DNA of 64,000 nt. Origin: Voacanga thouarsii (lineage: Eukaryota; Streptophyta; Magnoliopsida; Gentianales; Apocynaceae). Of this stretch, positions 1-16,686 are shown piece by piece; positions within the stretch are counted from its first letter, which is position 1; each line of letters begins with the position of its first letter. The notes below the pieces were generated by a model. That model did no database searches and was not told where the DNA came from. It saw nothing but the letters and a program-made list of their open reading frames with translations. The stretch covers positions 1,612,001 through 1,676,000 of the forward strand of contig JANUWF010002144.1 of the NCBI GenBank assembly GCA_026120185.1, read 5' to 3'. The position numbers and the translations under genes are program-made.

Positions 1-1344
1 CATACAAATTATACATGTCAGATAAAGTTTTAGTTGTTTTATCTTTTATATCTTTTATCATACATTGTTTAAGTGTTTGTGATTCATCAAAATTTAATGT
101 TTCATATAAATATTCAATAATACTATGAAAACCATACGTCTTTACTTTAGGATCCATACATAATACCATACAATATAAAATAAGAATATCTTCATAATAT
201 TTTTTATATTTTTCAAACATACTTCTCATAAAAAAATCATATTGGGGATGATACATATATTCACAAAAAATATGTGCTACCTTAACAAGTGTTGAAAGAA
301 TATGATGAGTAGTGGGATAATATGATCCCGATAAAAGTTCAGTAACTTCTTTAAAAGTAAATAAAAATGTTGAAAGTACAGTACAATTTTCAAAATGAGT
401 TTTAGTTTGTAGAGGTTGAAAATTATTACTATTGCAAAATTCAAGAAGTTGGTTTTGAAAAGGTATAACACTTTCAAACATATCTAAAGTTGAGTTCCAT
501 CTAATTTTATAATCTAATCTAAATTTTTTAAAAGATACACCTTATTCTCGGCATAATACCTTAAAATTTTGTTGCCTAGTTGGGGAGGTTTTAATAAATA
601 AAACAAAATTTCTAATTATATTAACAATATCATCAATATATTTATATCATTCTTTAACACACAAATTAAGTATATGACAAGCATACCTAGGATGAAATAA
701 AATACCATCTAACATAATATTCATAGTATTTTTTTAAAATTGTTATGGCGGAATCATTATTTGAAATATTATCTAAAGAAATAGAAATAATTTTATTTAA
801 AATCATATATTCACAACATATTTGAGTAATCATTCTAGCTATACTACTACCTACATGAGGATATTCAAATAATTTAAAACAAATAGTTCTTTTTTGTACT
901 AACAAATCATGATCTATCCAATGACATGTAATGCACAAATAAGATTCATTAGTAATTGCAGTCCAACCATCACATGTAACAGAAAGTTGTTTAAGTAGGT
1001 TTTCTAACCAATCATTATGTGACCTTTTCATATGTCTAACTAATGTTCTCGTCCCTCCTCCCTTTTTATGTGCATATACCGCCCTTCAAATTTTATATAT
1101 TACCATATCATTATCATTATCTTTTTCCAAAAAGATTCCAAACCATAGATGTTTTTGCTTTAGATTCATCAGGATTAATTGTTAGAGTTGGTTGTGATTG
1201 TGAAACACTAACACTAGGCCTATTAGGACTTTCATCTTCATTACCTATTTCATTATTTATTAAATTCAAAGTTGGATCTATATTAAAATCAAAATGTGCA
1301 GATGATTGGGATGAAGAAAAATGATGATATTGATTTGGATCCAT
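1..1344 (-). pseudogene. hAT transposase (BED zinc finger / ricesleeper type), decayed, partial
   Basis: Read right to left, the pieces are in family order. First comes a polar N-terminus (1344-1117). Next is a damaged BED zinc finger (about 1120-1015): the late HMKRSH part is readable, but the first Cys pair has become Tyr and a stop, and the frame shifts. Then follows the catalytic-domain start with a TCDGW motif (first acidic residue) and SLDN..NND (second acidic residue) at 1031-687. A longer tail (about 690-1) is readable in mixed frames, with family-typical RWNST, HPRYACH and MDPK-like motifs. The finger runs almost straight into the TCDGW block, so the usual intervening region is deleted. 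There are several stops and frameshifts, so no function is expected. The hAT C-terminal dimerisation domain lies off the left edge. Confidence 0.8.
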
Positions 1345-1978
1345 TATTTCTTAAAAAAAAACAACAAGCAATCAAAATTCAAATAAAAGTTCAAAAAATA
1401 AAAATATTAACAAATAATAAAATAAGAGAATTGAAAAATATAAAAAATAAATTAACTTAAAAATTAAACAAATAACTAAAACAAATAAATAATTAATAAA
1501 GCCAAAATATAAGAATGTAAGATTAAGAAATACTAACTCTTTGATGACCAAGATTCAAGAATAACAATACTTTGTGGAGCTTTTTACATCTTGTATCCAG
1601 TATCCACTATTCCGCTACTCAACAATCTTCCAAAATATGAAGACTTTCTTAAATAATTAAAAAAATATAACACAAAAATAAATTATATTCTAATACTTTT
1701 TGTAGAGAAAATGGAGAATTGGAGAGAGTTTGAGAGAATTGGAGAGTGTTTCATGAGTTTTGGGTTGAATTAGGAAGTATTTATAGAGTTTTGGGGGTTA
1801 AAAAATAGAATATAACCGTTAAGGACCAAAATACAAAAAAAAAACATTTCAACCGTTAGGGGAGACTGAAAAAAAAAATACCCCCTGGCCTGGACCGGGC
1901 ACAGAGGGTGGTTCGACTACACAGGCCGAGCCCAACACGCCGGCCCGACTGGTCGAACCAGTCCACTGGCCATTGCTA
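1..1978 (-). mobile_element. hAT family 1 transposon, 5' part (continues off the left edge)
   Basis: The transposase remnant reads on the minus strand, so the element's 5' end lies at the right. Its terminus is called at 1978 because about 240 bp inside it (roughly 1740-1978) match the right end of the complete deletion derivative at 18862-19861. Both end in the same AACCAGTCCACT..CATTGCTA / CCAATGCTA type terminus and share a stretch with 'tttatagagttttggggg'. The next 8 bases (1979-1986, gtcaaaat) would be the target duplication, but the other end is outside the window. The GC-rich 1880-1970 stretch beside the terminus is typical of hAT subterminal regions. The autonomous copy is inactive because its transposase is broken. 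Confidence 0.75.
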
Positions 1979-1986
1979 GTCAAAAT

Positions 1987-2355
1987 AGATTTACGAAGAT
2001 AAAAAATTATAGCCATTAAATTTTTTCAAATTACAATTTGGCCACCGTTTTATTTAGTTGTACAAAATTGCGTAACTCTAAATTGCTTATTTAGTATCCC
2101 TCAATTAGGGTGTACTTGACTAGTAATTTTTTAGAGATAAATTTATTTGAATTGAATTAAAAAAAATTATAACATATATGGAGTCCAAATAGGGTCAAAG
2201 CTAAAAAAAAATATGATATATATTGTGAGTATATAATAATTTTAAGAAAATAAAAATTATTTTTAATTAATTTGAAGTTTTGAATTGGATTGAATTCAAT
2301 CCAAACACAACGTACGAGTACTGCAAAAGTAATGGGCCAAGGTTAGGATGTTGAG
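1987..2355. other. AT-rich spacer, nothing recognised
   Basis: No coding potential, RNA gene or mobile-element end could be supported here. Confidence 0.5.
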
Positions 2356-3424
2356 CAGTAAATAATAAAAGGTATTTTTCATTTTTACCCTTTAAAAGTT
2401 AAAATTTTTCTTCTTTTTTTTAATTTCTTTCAAAATACTCCTAAAAAAAACCTTAATTTTAGTTTTAATCATACATCCTTATTACTTTTTTAATGGTCAA
2501 TTGTAAGTTATATGTAAGTAGGGATGTGTTTGAGTCCGAATCGAATTTTGAGATAATTGAATCTAACTTCATGTTTTTAGGTCAAGTTTGAACTCAAATA
2601 TTGAATTTAATTTGATAAACATATGTTAAAGTTCAAATTCAATTATTTGAGAAATTCAAAAGTTTGAAATTAGACTCCAATTCAAATTATTTTAAAATAA
2701 TTAAAAACATAATATTTTATATTAATATTTCATTAAATTATATAGAATAAATAAAAAATTAATTAATATAAAATATATAATCGAATATATTCACAAACTT
2801 TTCGATTGACTATTTATGTATTTAAACTCAACTAGACTAAAAATTCAAGTCTAATATTAGTATCAAATTCAAGTTTGAGCTCAAAATATCAAACTCAAGT
2901 CAAGCACTTATTAAGCTTAGTTTGACTTGAATACGCCGTTAGGTGTTAGTCAATTTTTATTATATAAAAATATGAGAGTCTAGTTTTAGTTTAAATATAA
3001 ATAACTAATTTTATTATGTTTTGCTTTTGTTGCTTGTATTTAAACATTTGTCACTTAAGTTGGCTGATTGAATTAGTATTAGAATTTTCACATTGATGTC
3101 TTAGGTTCAAATCTCTTATAGGATATGAGCTCTGTGCGTACTTTTGAATCCTTTACTAATAATTAAAAAAAAAATTGTATTTAAATATTTTAAATTATTT
3201 TTAAGTGATAACACATTTTAGTTTATCATTTGAATCTTTATAATTTTAGATATTTCTAGTCAAGCCATTGACTAATGGTCAACTATATTTGATCGTTAGG
3301 TATGACTGAAACTTAAAAAAAAAAAAAATGGAGAGATATTGAAAGTTTTTAACAAGAGAGGTATAATTGCAAAAAACTTAACTTTTGAATGGTAAAATTG
3401 AAAATGACTTGATAGTAAATTTAA
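2356..3424. repeat. Candidate long-inverted-repeat (foldback) element
   Basis: The left arm (about 2365-2510) and the reverse complement of the right arm (about 3275-3420) align over most of their length. Shared blocks, in order, are 'tttt.a.ttttacc.tt.aaaagtta', 'ctttcaa.at.ctcc', 'tagttt.a.tcata' and 'aatggtcaa'. The centre is non-coding AT-rich sequence. This resembles non-autonomous Mutator-like or foldback elements. Exact ends and a target duplication could not be fixed, so family assignment is open. Confidence 0.4.
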
Positions 3425-3947
3425 AGTTCACAAATTAGGAAAAAAGAAAAAAAATTAATACTAAAAATAATCGGTGTCTACATGAATGACAATTTACTAA
3501 TTTAAATTGCTGGCTCGACCTTATTGAATACGGAATTCTTCAATGGAACGTAAAGGAAGTGGACTTCATCCTTCGACCCGTCAATCTCAGGTGAAGATTG
3601 AATCACCCACGGCCCACTTGATTCCAACTCTGTCCCTATTTGTTTTATATATCTAAGATATTATTATAAAAATATATTTATATTTATATCCTTATATATT
3701 ATTTATATATATATATATGTTCATCAAAATTTATTTACTAGTTTTTCCTTTTTTTTTTAAGTTTTAAACATAGTTAAAAAAATTTAAGTCCAATAGGCCC
3801 TTCTCTTCTCCTGTTGGGCCAGGGTTGGTATCCCCACCTTTTCATGTAATGGAAAGGAGAAGATGGGGGAAGGCCCCCCAATTATCATTCGTATCTGAAC
3901 ATCATAGTTTTTTAATAGAAAATTTTTTTATATAAACTATATTCTTC
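3425..3947. other. AT-rich spacer, nothing recognised
   Basis: Contains a short (AT)n run near 3705-3718 and otherwise no supportable feature. Confidence 0.5.
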
Positions 3948-4136
3948 TAAGACGCTGTGCCAAAAAACGAACCGACGCACACAGCGCATTCGATCCCCAG
4001 CACGAGCACGGCGCGCATCGCGGCACGGGCGCCGGGCACTGTCCGGCCCCCAAGCACGCACCAACACGAGGCACACCGCGCGTGCCCCATAGATCCGTGA
4101 ACGAACGCTCGGAAGTCGAAACGACCATGCCCAAAA
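3948..4136. other. Isolated GC-rich island of unknown origin
   Basis: About 190 bases of clearly GC-rich sequence, many CpG and runs such as 'ggcacgggcgccgggcac', stand abruptly in an AT-rich spacer. Both strands read open over part of it, but the translations have the Arg/Ala/Pro/Cys composition of non-coding GC-rich DNA. It looks like rDNA spacer or an organellar or foreign insert, but I could not match it to a known rRNA or ITS motif. CpG density suggests a recent arrival, since methylated CpG decays quickly in such regions. Confidence 0.45.
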
Positions 4137-4140
4137 TTGT

Positions 4141-5539
4141 ACCGTCTTTAAAACTATTGATTCAAGTGAATCAAGTTTATATTAAAATTTTTGTTTTAAA
4201 CAGGCTCACCAATATTGGTCTAGACTCAGCCGGCATAGCTAGCCCATTGTACGTAAAAGGTAGAGAGGAGGAGGATGCAATTATGGGCTATGAGTGTGGG
4301 CGACAACCCCAAGTAGATGAGGGACAACAAATTATGAGTGCGGGCTTCATTAATAGGGGAAAAGGCTCTACAACGGAGAGAGGCCAGTCTAGAAATTGCC
4401 CTTTTGAATCACATTCCAAAGTAGGACCATCGATTGGCGTATTTAGATTTGGATGCTTCTCATTTCAAAATTTTAATTTAATTTTAAATAAATTTTATTT
4501 ATTAAAAATTATTATTTATTTTTTCTCTTTAGTCTCATTTGACACCCATTTTATCTTACACATATTTTATAATTTTTATTATATTCAAATAAATTTATCT
4601 CAAAATAATTACTATCTGGGTGCACTTAATTTAATTCTGATTGAATGTAATATAATTCCATCCTAAATATAATGCGTGAGATATAATCGGCTCAAGTTTA
4701 GATTTAAATATGCCCAATTTGATATAAGTTCGACTCTGTATAAAATTGTATTGTTATGATAAAATTTATATAAATTTATACGTATTTGGTAGTATTAGTG
4801 ATAGAGAAATTTGGAATATATGTTGGATTCTTAAGAGGATCTATTTTAAATTGAAGTTAAAAATGTCGTTGTGTAATTGCAATTTCTTGTGATTTGTAAT
4901 GGTAGAAAATATTCAAAATAAGTACACTTTATAATTAATTCGAGCCAACTCAAACTGAGACTAAACTCACATTTTGCATTTAAATCAAGCTCAAGTTCAA
5001 CATTTGAGAGTTAATCTGTACGTAAATAAATGATTTATATCGTTTAGTTAAAAAGAAAATATGAAGGAGAAGTAAATTAACTCTTTTCATCCACGTTAGC
5101 AAAACAACCCATCTAAATTCGGACGCATGAGAATATAAATCATAATTTATTTCTTTTCTATTATATACAAACAAAATAGAAATAAGTTATATTTACTTTC
5201 CTTAATAGAAGTAAAAAGTTTCCCTCACCATATCCTTCCCTCTCCCCTTGTGTCTTTGTAAACCAAACATAACGTAAAGTACCGGATAATAAGCTTCGAC
5301 TAGAAAATATTTTCCTCCAAAGACATTGAAATTCAAAATTTTGATCCATTTTCGAACTTCAAATCATTTTCACTATAGATTTACCCAACAATCCTAGCAA
5401 ATGGTCCTTGACAGCCAGTGGTTTTATTTATTTATTATTATTATTGTTTTGGGGGTTGGGGGTGGCTCTTTTTGAAGTAGCCAGCTAATGAAATTTGGAA
5501 GGAATATAGACGGTGCATGTAATAGGAATGTGGGACGGT
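4141..5539. other. Spacer, nothing firmly recognised
   Basis: A 194-codon open frame starts at 4082 and runs through the GC island into low-complexity AT-rich sequence. Its composition changes along its length and no family is recognisable, so it is not called a gene. The rest is AT-rich spacer. Confidence 0.5.
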
Positions 5540-5700
5540 TTCTGGTTATTGGACAGAACGGCAATGGTGCAATTGAGCTTTGCCTTCTGATATAACTGCG
5601 GAACATAATGAGCTTGTTGCAATTTTTGCATGGGGTTAAAATAGCTTCTGAAGCTGGCTTTACAACTATAGAAGTTGAACTCATTGGCTGCTGTCCAAAT
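5540..5700 (+). pseudogene. Possible RNase H-like (LINE/RVT_3) fragment
   Basis: Around 5590-5690 on the plus strand, in two frames, one can read a pattern like AEHNELVAIF..GVKIASEAGFTTIEVE. This resembles the helix and strand of plant RVT_3-type RNase H domains (E..A...G...A...G......E). At least one frameshift and a stop are present. It is a short, weak match and could be chance. Confidence 0.3.
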
Positions 5701-7817
5701 ACAAGTGTATTTGCATTGACATCTAATTTAAATTAAAACTTTAATTTAATTAAATTTTTTAAATACTATCATTTACTTATTATATTCTTTTATTAACACT
5801 ATATCGATCCGGCATACTTTTTTTATTTTTATTTAATTCAAATAATTTTTTTCATAAGAGTTGCAATCTAAATATACTCGTGGAAGTGAAAGAGGGGGAT
5901 TTTTCTGTCCTTGGTAACATCATTAAGGATATCAAATATTTACTCCTTTATTTCTTGTCTAATTCTTTTTATTTTATCAAATAGGAATAATAAGGATAGA
6001 ACTAGATCCTTGAACTTGGGAGGGTAAAATCACAGGAGGATGGAAGGTAAAATTTATATAAAATAAAAACCTCAAAATGTTTAAAAAGAAAATAAGTTTG
6101 TTTTGAAAATTTGAATGGGGAGGGCGAACACTAACTTGACCTCCTCTTATATCAGGAAAGAGGATACTCCTATACTCATCTATTAGTAAGGTTTTGATTA
6201 CAATAATAGAATTAATAGAAGTTTTGATTACAATAATAGAATTAACGGTTATTTTAATCCCATAATCATATATTTCTCTACCCATACCAGCAAACCTTCT
6301 TGGTTAATAATATATCTTTCTTATGCCTTCAACAAAATAGTATATACCACTTGTTTTAACTCAAGGAAAAAAAAAAATCTCTTTTATTCTGTATTCTTCT
6401 TTTTTAATTGTTTCTTTTCTTGTTCTCCTTCCCTTCTTTCTCTTCACACAACAAAAACGAGATATCGATAAAGTTTTTGTTGCTAATTGATTATGAAGAG
6501 ACATTTACTTGTATCTGTAAGTTGGAATAATCCCTTTTCTAATTCAATTTAAAATAATATTAATTTAAATAATTTTTATTTTTCAAGAACAATTATATAC
6601 TTATAATATATCATATTTTTTTCTCTAATTAATAATTAAATTTCATATTTAATAATATTTTATTAAATTTTAACAAACTCATTTTAATACCATTCTTATC
6701 TAGGTACGGTTTTAATATTTGCACAAATAAATCCAAAATAAGACACTAACAAAAAATACGTTCCTAACTAGTTCTTTTTTTTGTCAAATAAGATTATTCA
6801 TTTATAAAAAATAACGAAAAACAAGTTATACAGATTGTGTACATCCCGTTAACAAAGAAAAATGACACTCTGGTGGATATACTATAAGAAAAAAAAAACA
6901 CACACAAAAAATACTTTTAAACTTTCCAATCACCATCCTCAATAACAAAAGTATAATAAATTCAAACCCATCTAAATTCGTGAGTAGCAACTTAGAAGAC
7001 TTTGGAGATAGCAGGGACCTTGAAGGTCTGGGGAAGAGATGAGAAATGGATGTTAAGTTTAAACACACGTTAGGTATAGAAAGAATACTATGAAAGTAGT
7101 AAATGAAGAGAAAATCTATATCAATAAGTGTTGGATCGTGACCAAAAGAAAAAACGAAAGAAGAAGATTATTTTAATTTAGAAACAAGATAAAAAGTGAG
7201 ATTACTAAAAAACAAGAAAAGAAAAAAGCTTTCACCAAGATCTATCTCCGGCTTGGCCAAAGGAACGCGAAGAAAGAAAATGAATAGTGCAGAGAGAAAG
7301 AAGAGAGAATGAGTAACTAACACTATTCCTAACTGGATACAAAAGAGACATTTGGCGCTGGAATAACCCACAGGATTCTCACATAAAACACTTGGTAGGC
7401 CCACTGTGGGGCCTGGGGAGGGAGACCAAATTTGGCCGGATATTGAATGTTAGGAACAACGTCAATTGAATTATTCAAAGTTTCTTAAGTTACAAACTTT
7501 TCTAATAAGAAAATTGATTCATTGCGGCCTCCATAATTTCCATAAATGCCTCAACTTATTTGGACAGTAAATGATAATTTAGAATAGTGTGTAAATTTTC
7601 TCTAAATATGAATATTGCTTGTTTGGGATTGTCAACTTCAAGTAACTGTATTTATATTTAGTAATATTATTTTAACGGAGTCCGTACTTGCGTTGATTGT
7701 TTAGTTAGTTTGATTTGTTCACTAATAAACATAAAAAGCCCAAACATGAATTATGAAAGATGTCTTGATCAATATCATTAGCACCTTTCTTTTATTCAAC
7801 AACAAATGAATATTTCA

Positions 7818-7859
<42 letters not shown>

Positions 7860-8348
7860 ACTTTATTTCTTTTCTTGACCTTTAACCAAAAGTCTTCTAA
7901 ATTTACTTTAAAAAATAAATTTAAATATTCAAAATTTTAACTTTATAAATTATGTCTTTGATATATTCTTTTTTTTTTCCCACTAATTGACTGTCAGTTG
8001 ATTGTGTATTTAGACTTTGTTGTCACTTTCATGGTGTCCATCATAATGGACAACCATAAGCCCAACATTCTCTAAAGAATTGTGGTTGATGAGGTACTTT
8101 GTAAAGTGGCATATGATTAGCTAGTATTTCTTTTAATCACCATTTTAGATTTTTTTTCTCATTATTTTAATAATTGATATTATGTTTATTATTTATTCTT
8201 CAAGTTTAGGTGATGGTATATCTAGCAAATTTTAGGAGGTGGAATTTCATTATCCTAGATATACTAAACAATTACAGTGATAGAATTTTGAACAAAGAAT
8301 TTCCTTTTTGGTATGCGTGGCTTTACTTAACAATCATTGCAATATGTT
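5701..8348. other. AT-rich spacer
   Basis: No gene recognised. Short open frames on both strands are low-complexity. A direct duplication of about 30 bp ('gttttgattacaataataga') occurs near 6193-6242. The only clear structure is the (TA)n microsatellite listed separately. Confidence 0.5.
7820..7855. repeat. (AT)n microsatellite, 18 units
   Basis: An uninterrupted run of alternating A and T ends at 'tatgtata'. Confidence 0.95.
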
Positions 8349-8620
8349 ATTTCCTCCATTTTTGAATAATTATCACTTTTGGAATGATTATATATATTAA
8401 AAAAAATTCTAATATATATAGAGTTCTAAGAGAAAATGATTGACTTATTCTAATTAAAAATTGTAGGGTTAATTTAAAAATTGAAAACTAATTATTATTA
8501 TAGTTTAATAGAATAAAAATGATAATAATTGAAAAAATAATAGATATATTCTTAATTTTATAAAAAAATAATTGTAGAATTTTTTTAATAAGTGATTAGT
8601 ATTTAAGAATGAAGAAATAT
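8349..8620. mobile_element. Candidate MITE (Stowaway-like)
   Basis: The left end 'tatttcctccatttttgaat' and the reverse complement of the right end 'tatttcttcattcttaaata' match at most positions, flanking about 270 bp of AT-rich non-coding DNA. The size and a 'cctcc.ttttt' type end suggest a decayed Tc1/mariner-type MITE. No clear TA duplication survives. Confidence 0.4.
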
Positions 8621-8871
8621 TGTATTATTTTTTGTTTATTATTTTAGAAAGATAATTATTTCTTTTTTGTAAGATATATAATTACATATAATTTTTGTTA
8701 ATGCAATTTCGACAAACATGGAAATTTTAATACCTTAATACCTTCGGTTAATGTATTCGCCTTCCTCGGGAATAAGGCGGGAAAATGGGTCATAGCATAA
8801 ATCTAAATGGGAATTATGATCTGGGATGCGGACTGGCTGGGTATAAACCCAAACAAGTCGAGATTAAGTTG

Positions 8872-10504
8872 CTCCTATATTTTTATTTTAGTCTAATTCC
8901 TTAAGAGAATTAATCCTATTGAGTTGGTTTTATCCTTAAACTTTTTTTTTACATGATTGGTCATTATTCTTTATTTTTAACTTTTTAGATTCTCAATAAA
9001 TGTTCGTACGAATTATTTGGTCATTCCGACTCAATTTTGGCAAGTCATCTAGTTAATTCCAACGTTGACTATTTAAGGAAGGGAAAATTTATCATTTTAC
9101 TGTATACTCACATAAAAAAATAAAATAAATTAATAACTTTAGTCCCTAAACTTTTTCGTTTTGACATGATTGATCCCTATTTTTTTTTTAACTTTATAAG
9201 TTCTATATCTTTTTTCTTTTGATATATTAGGTCATTCCGGCCACTTTTTAAGTTAAAATATTAAAATACTTAATTACTTAAGTGCATTTAATAATGATTT
9301 TTGTTGTCACTTTCATTGATTAAGACGTACCAAAATCTTGTTATAAATTTTAAATGAATTGAAAGTTATTTAAGTTTAAAATCTGAATAAGTTAAATACT
9401 CATCTAATTATTAATATTCTTTTATATTTAATCTAAATTATAATAAAATATAATGTAGAAATGAATTATAATTAATTCAAATTTCATATTCAAACTTCAA
9501 ATTTCAGAATTCAATTTTTAAAATTTATTACTTAAATATTCAAATTTTAATTTATTTGTAGTAAAGTTTGAATATCAAACTTTAAATACTTAAATATTGA
9601 TTTTTTAAAAATATTTTATTAATTATAATTTATTTTTACATTATATTTTGTTATAATATAAATTAAATACAAAAAGAATAATAATTAGACAACATATAAT
9701 ATATTTAAATTTCAAACTTAAATCATTTTTATTTCACTTAAAATTTATAATACGATTAGTACATGTTAATCAATTAAGTAATAATAAGAATTTATTATCA
9801 AAATCATTAAGTTAAATGAAAGTTATTAAAGTTTGAATTATATCTAATTATTGTTATTATTTTATATTTAATTTAAAATTTTAAAAATATAATGTAAAAA
9901 TGAATTATAATTAATTTACTTTTCAAATTCTATCTTTTAATTTCAAATTCAAAAATTACCTTAATAGTATACTTAGATTAAATTTATAATATAATTTTAT
10001 AAATAACACATATAAGTATGAGTTTAAATTTTATAAAAAAATTTATGGAGTTAAAAAGCAACATTGTGACATACTTAATCACTTAAAATTAATTAATTAA
10101 TTACTCATTTTATTAAGTGTGTTTGATAAAAAATAATATTAAGTATTTAATTAATTAAAGTGAGTTTGATAATAGATTTTTATTATCACTTAATTGGTCG
10201 GAAGGACCTAATGTGTCAAAAAATAAAAGATAGAGGACTTATAAAGTTAAAAAAATAGAGACCAATGATATTAAAACAAAAAAGTTCAAAAATAAACTTA
10301 CTAATTCATCTTATTTTTTTAAGTGTATGTACAGTAAAAATAACAACTTTGCCTTTCCTTAAATAATCAATGCCTGAGTTAACTAGTTAACTTATCAGAA
10401 TTGGATCGGGAGGATCAAATAGTTTATATGAAAATTTATAAAGGATTTAAAAAGTTAAAAATAAAGAATAAGGTCCAATAATAACAAAATAAAAATATTC
10501 AGGA
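8872..10504. repeat. Long-inverted-repeat (foldback / Mutator-like non-autonomous) element, about 1.6 kb
   Basis: The left arm 8872-about 9290 and the right arm about 10090-10504 (reverse complement) align almost throughout. Examples are 'ctcctatatttttatttt' against 'ctcctgaatatttttatttt', 'attctttatttttaactttt' in both, 'ctagttaa', 'ttatttaaggaa.gg' and 'ggtc.ttccg.cca'. The centre carries a further repeat of about 75 bp, present as a direct copy near 9397-9480, inverted near 9617-9690 and direct again near 9838-9915. There is no coding sequence. Arms of more than 400 bp fit non-autonomous MULE-type elements, but no 9 bp target duplication was visible. Confidence 0.7.
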
Positions 10505-10850
10505 GAAAACCGCCAATTTGCCTCCTTTTTTTGTCTTTTGTCGTATAAGATGCTGTTGGGCTGCCCAGAACCTTCACCTAACGAAAAAAGAGTGGTATTC
10601 TACGTCACAATTTTGATACTTAAAATATTGCAACACGGACAGCCCGAATTCTGCAGGCTGCAGCTAATTTAGACTGCAAACCATTTTTCCAAACACCACA
10701 TCACAAACAACAGCTTTCTCTCTAGGGAAAATTAGGGGTGGCTGCTGGCGAAAGCAACATTAGTGGACCTGAAGTTTGTCTACTTATTGTTAATTGTGGC
10801 AGATGAAAATGAAACCAAAGGAAAATCAAGAAAGCTTGGAAAACTCAGTC
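10505..10850 (+). promoter_or_regulatory. Upstream region of the ADH-like gene
   Basis: The 346 bases between the foldback element and the predicted ATG must hold the promoter and 5' leader. No convincing TATA box or named cis-element could be fixed by eye. The foldback element therefore sits within promoter distance of the gene. Confidence 0.4.
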
Positions 10851-14836
<3,986 letters not shown>

Positions 14837-16686
14837 TAGGCTAAGAAACAAGATCGTGTATCATTGATTAGAGGAATGGTTTTTAATGTATTTCATCGCC
14901 AATAATTGATTCATCTTTTTCTCAATTTTGATTCTCTTTTATTTAATTATTTTTAGAATAAAAATTATTATCAACAAATTAACAAAACATACTCTAGTTT
15001 TAAAAAAATTGGAATTTACAGGCATAATTCATTTAAATGTTGGAATAGTAAATTGATAAATCATTTTATCCCATGAATTAAATATTTTTTAATAATAATT
15101 AATAGATATAAATTGATATTGCATGATATAATCAAGATTTGTATATTTGTTTTAATATTCATCTGTGTTCAATGACTATTACTTAACAATTGAAGAAATT
15201 AATAGTAAAAAATTCAACATCTCTAACATTAGATGTCTATAACATAAAGGGAGGCGATAATGCCAGAGCTACTCCCTTCCTACCAAAGCAAATTTGTCTA
15301 AAATGATATTGCTGTCTTTATGGTTGAAGAAGAAACCTATAACATCATGTTTAGAGTGACAAAAATAGAGAGAGAGGGGGGGGGGGGGGGGTAGGAGAGG
15401 AGAGGAACAGAGAATTTAAATTTTAAATATTTGGATTAATTTTTTATAAAGGCAAGGAAAGGAAAGGAATGAGAGTGAAATGAAAGGATTAAGTTAAATA
15501 TAAAATTTTCAACTCATTTCTGTCCAAAGGTGGGTAAAAGTAGAGGGAAAATAAATTTTATTTAATAAATATTTAATAAACAGACTAAAATATTTCTGAT
15601 AAATAAAATATTTAATATTATTATATCAAATTAATAAACTAAAATATATACCCAAATGAAATTCTTTTCTTTCTTTCCCTACTCCAAATACTATATATAT
15701 TTAATCTTCCCTTCATTTTCCCCTTGTATTTAACCAAACACCATAAATAATAATTAGTTTCATATCCTCTCTTTCACTTTCCTTTCTATTATAATTCTCT
15801 ACTCTCATTTTCTTTATTTTCTTTCAACCCAAATAGGCCCTAAAAGAAATATTTTTATTATTTATTATTTATATGAGAGAACCTGCACAAATCCTTCTTT
15901 TCTCACCCTCCACTTCTCTCTTGCATATGGCATTTTCTCCTTCTCTGTTCTTCGTCATCTCCTTCTCTAGGATTTTTCCTATTCATTAACCCTGCATAAT
16001 TCCTCTTCATCTCTCTCATCCCGTTCTCATCTCTTTCTTTCTTGTTTTTTTTTCCCTTCTGACTCCCTTCCTACTACTGGAAAATCATGGACATATATCC
16101 CTCATTAAGGAAACGATGATTTTTTCTAATTCTGATTCTCTGAAGCAACTTTCAGCTTCTTTGAACCCTTTATCTTCTTGGGTATGTACTGGACACGGTG
16201 GACACTCTGCTGGGGGAATGTGCAGAGTAATTCTTTGCTGGACTTCATGGCTGAGAATGAGAGAATGAAATTAAAGAGATTCTTGACAGAGATGTGAATG
16301 TTTTGGGAGAGATTTATGAAGTCCTAAAAATATTTGTGAAGATGTTCTTTTTTTTTTTCCATTCTAGTTCTAGTACTTTATTGAAAACACACACAAAGTG
16401 TTCTATCTATGAGGATCTCCAGTTTCTTAAGGACAGGAGAGTAGTCACCTCTCCCATTACCATTGGTGTGCATGCCTTCAAAAATGGAGCAAGTCATATA
16501 TTTGGGATTTTTGGAGAGAAATTTGGAAGTGCGGAAGAAGTATTGGTCATATTTTGTTTCTTCCCAAGGCGAACACATGAAGTGAAAAACAAGTTATGGA
16601 AAGGCTAATACAAGCAGAGGTTATATATATTCCCAAATTAAATGGTCCTGTATAAACTGAGAACAAATGAAATATTTGGGATAAAA
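14837..16686. other. Spacer between ADH-like gene and copia element A
   Basis: Contains the ADH-like 3' UTR and a run of 16 G (15376-15391). Pyrimidine-rich sequence lies around 15880-16080. An unrecognised 104-codon open frame runs from 16294 to 16608. Its middle (about 16390-16590) reads like real protein, but no family could be named and it has no partner exons that I can see. It may be a gene or transposon fragment. Confidence 0.4.

Noticed and set aside
3948..4136. GC island as an rRNA gene or ITS
   Set aside because: I could not find conserved 5.8S, 18S, 26S or ITS core motifs; rDNA origin is left as a hypothesis only.
4082..4666. A 194-codon open frame
   Set aside because: It starts in the GC-rich island and ends in low-complexity Phe/Ile/Leu/Tyr-rich sequence, with no recognisable domain and no splice partners.
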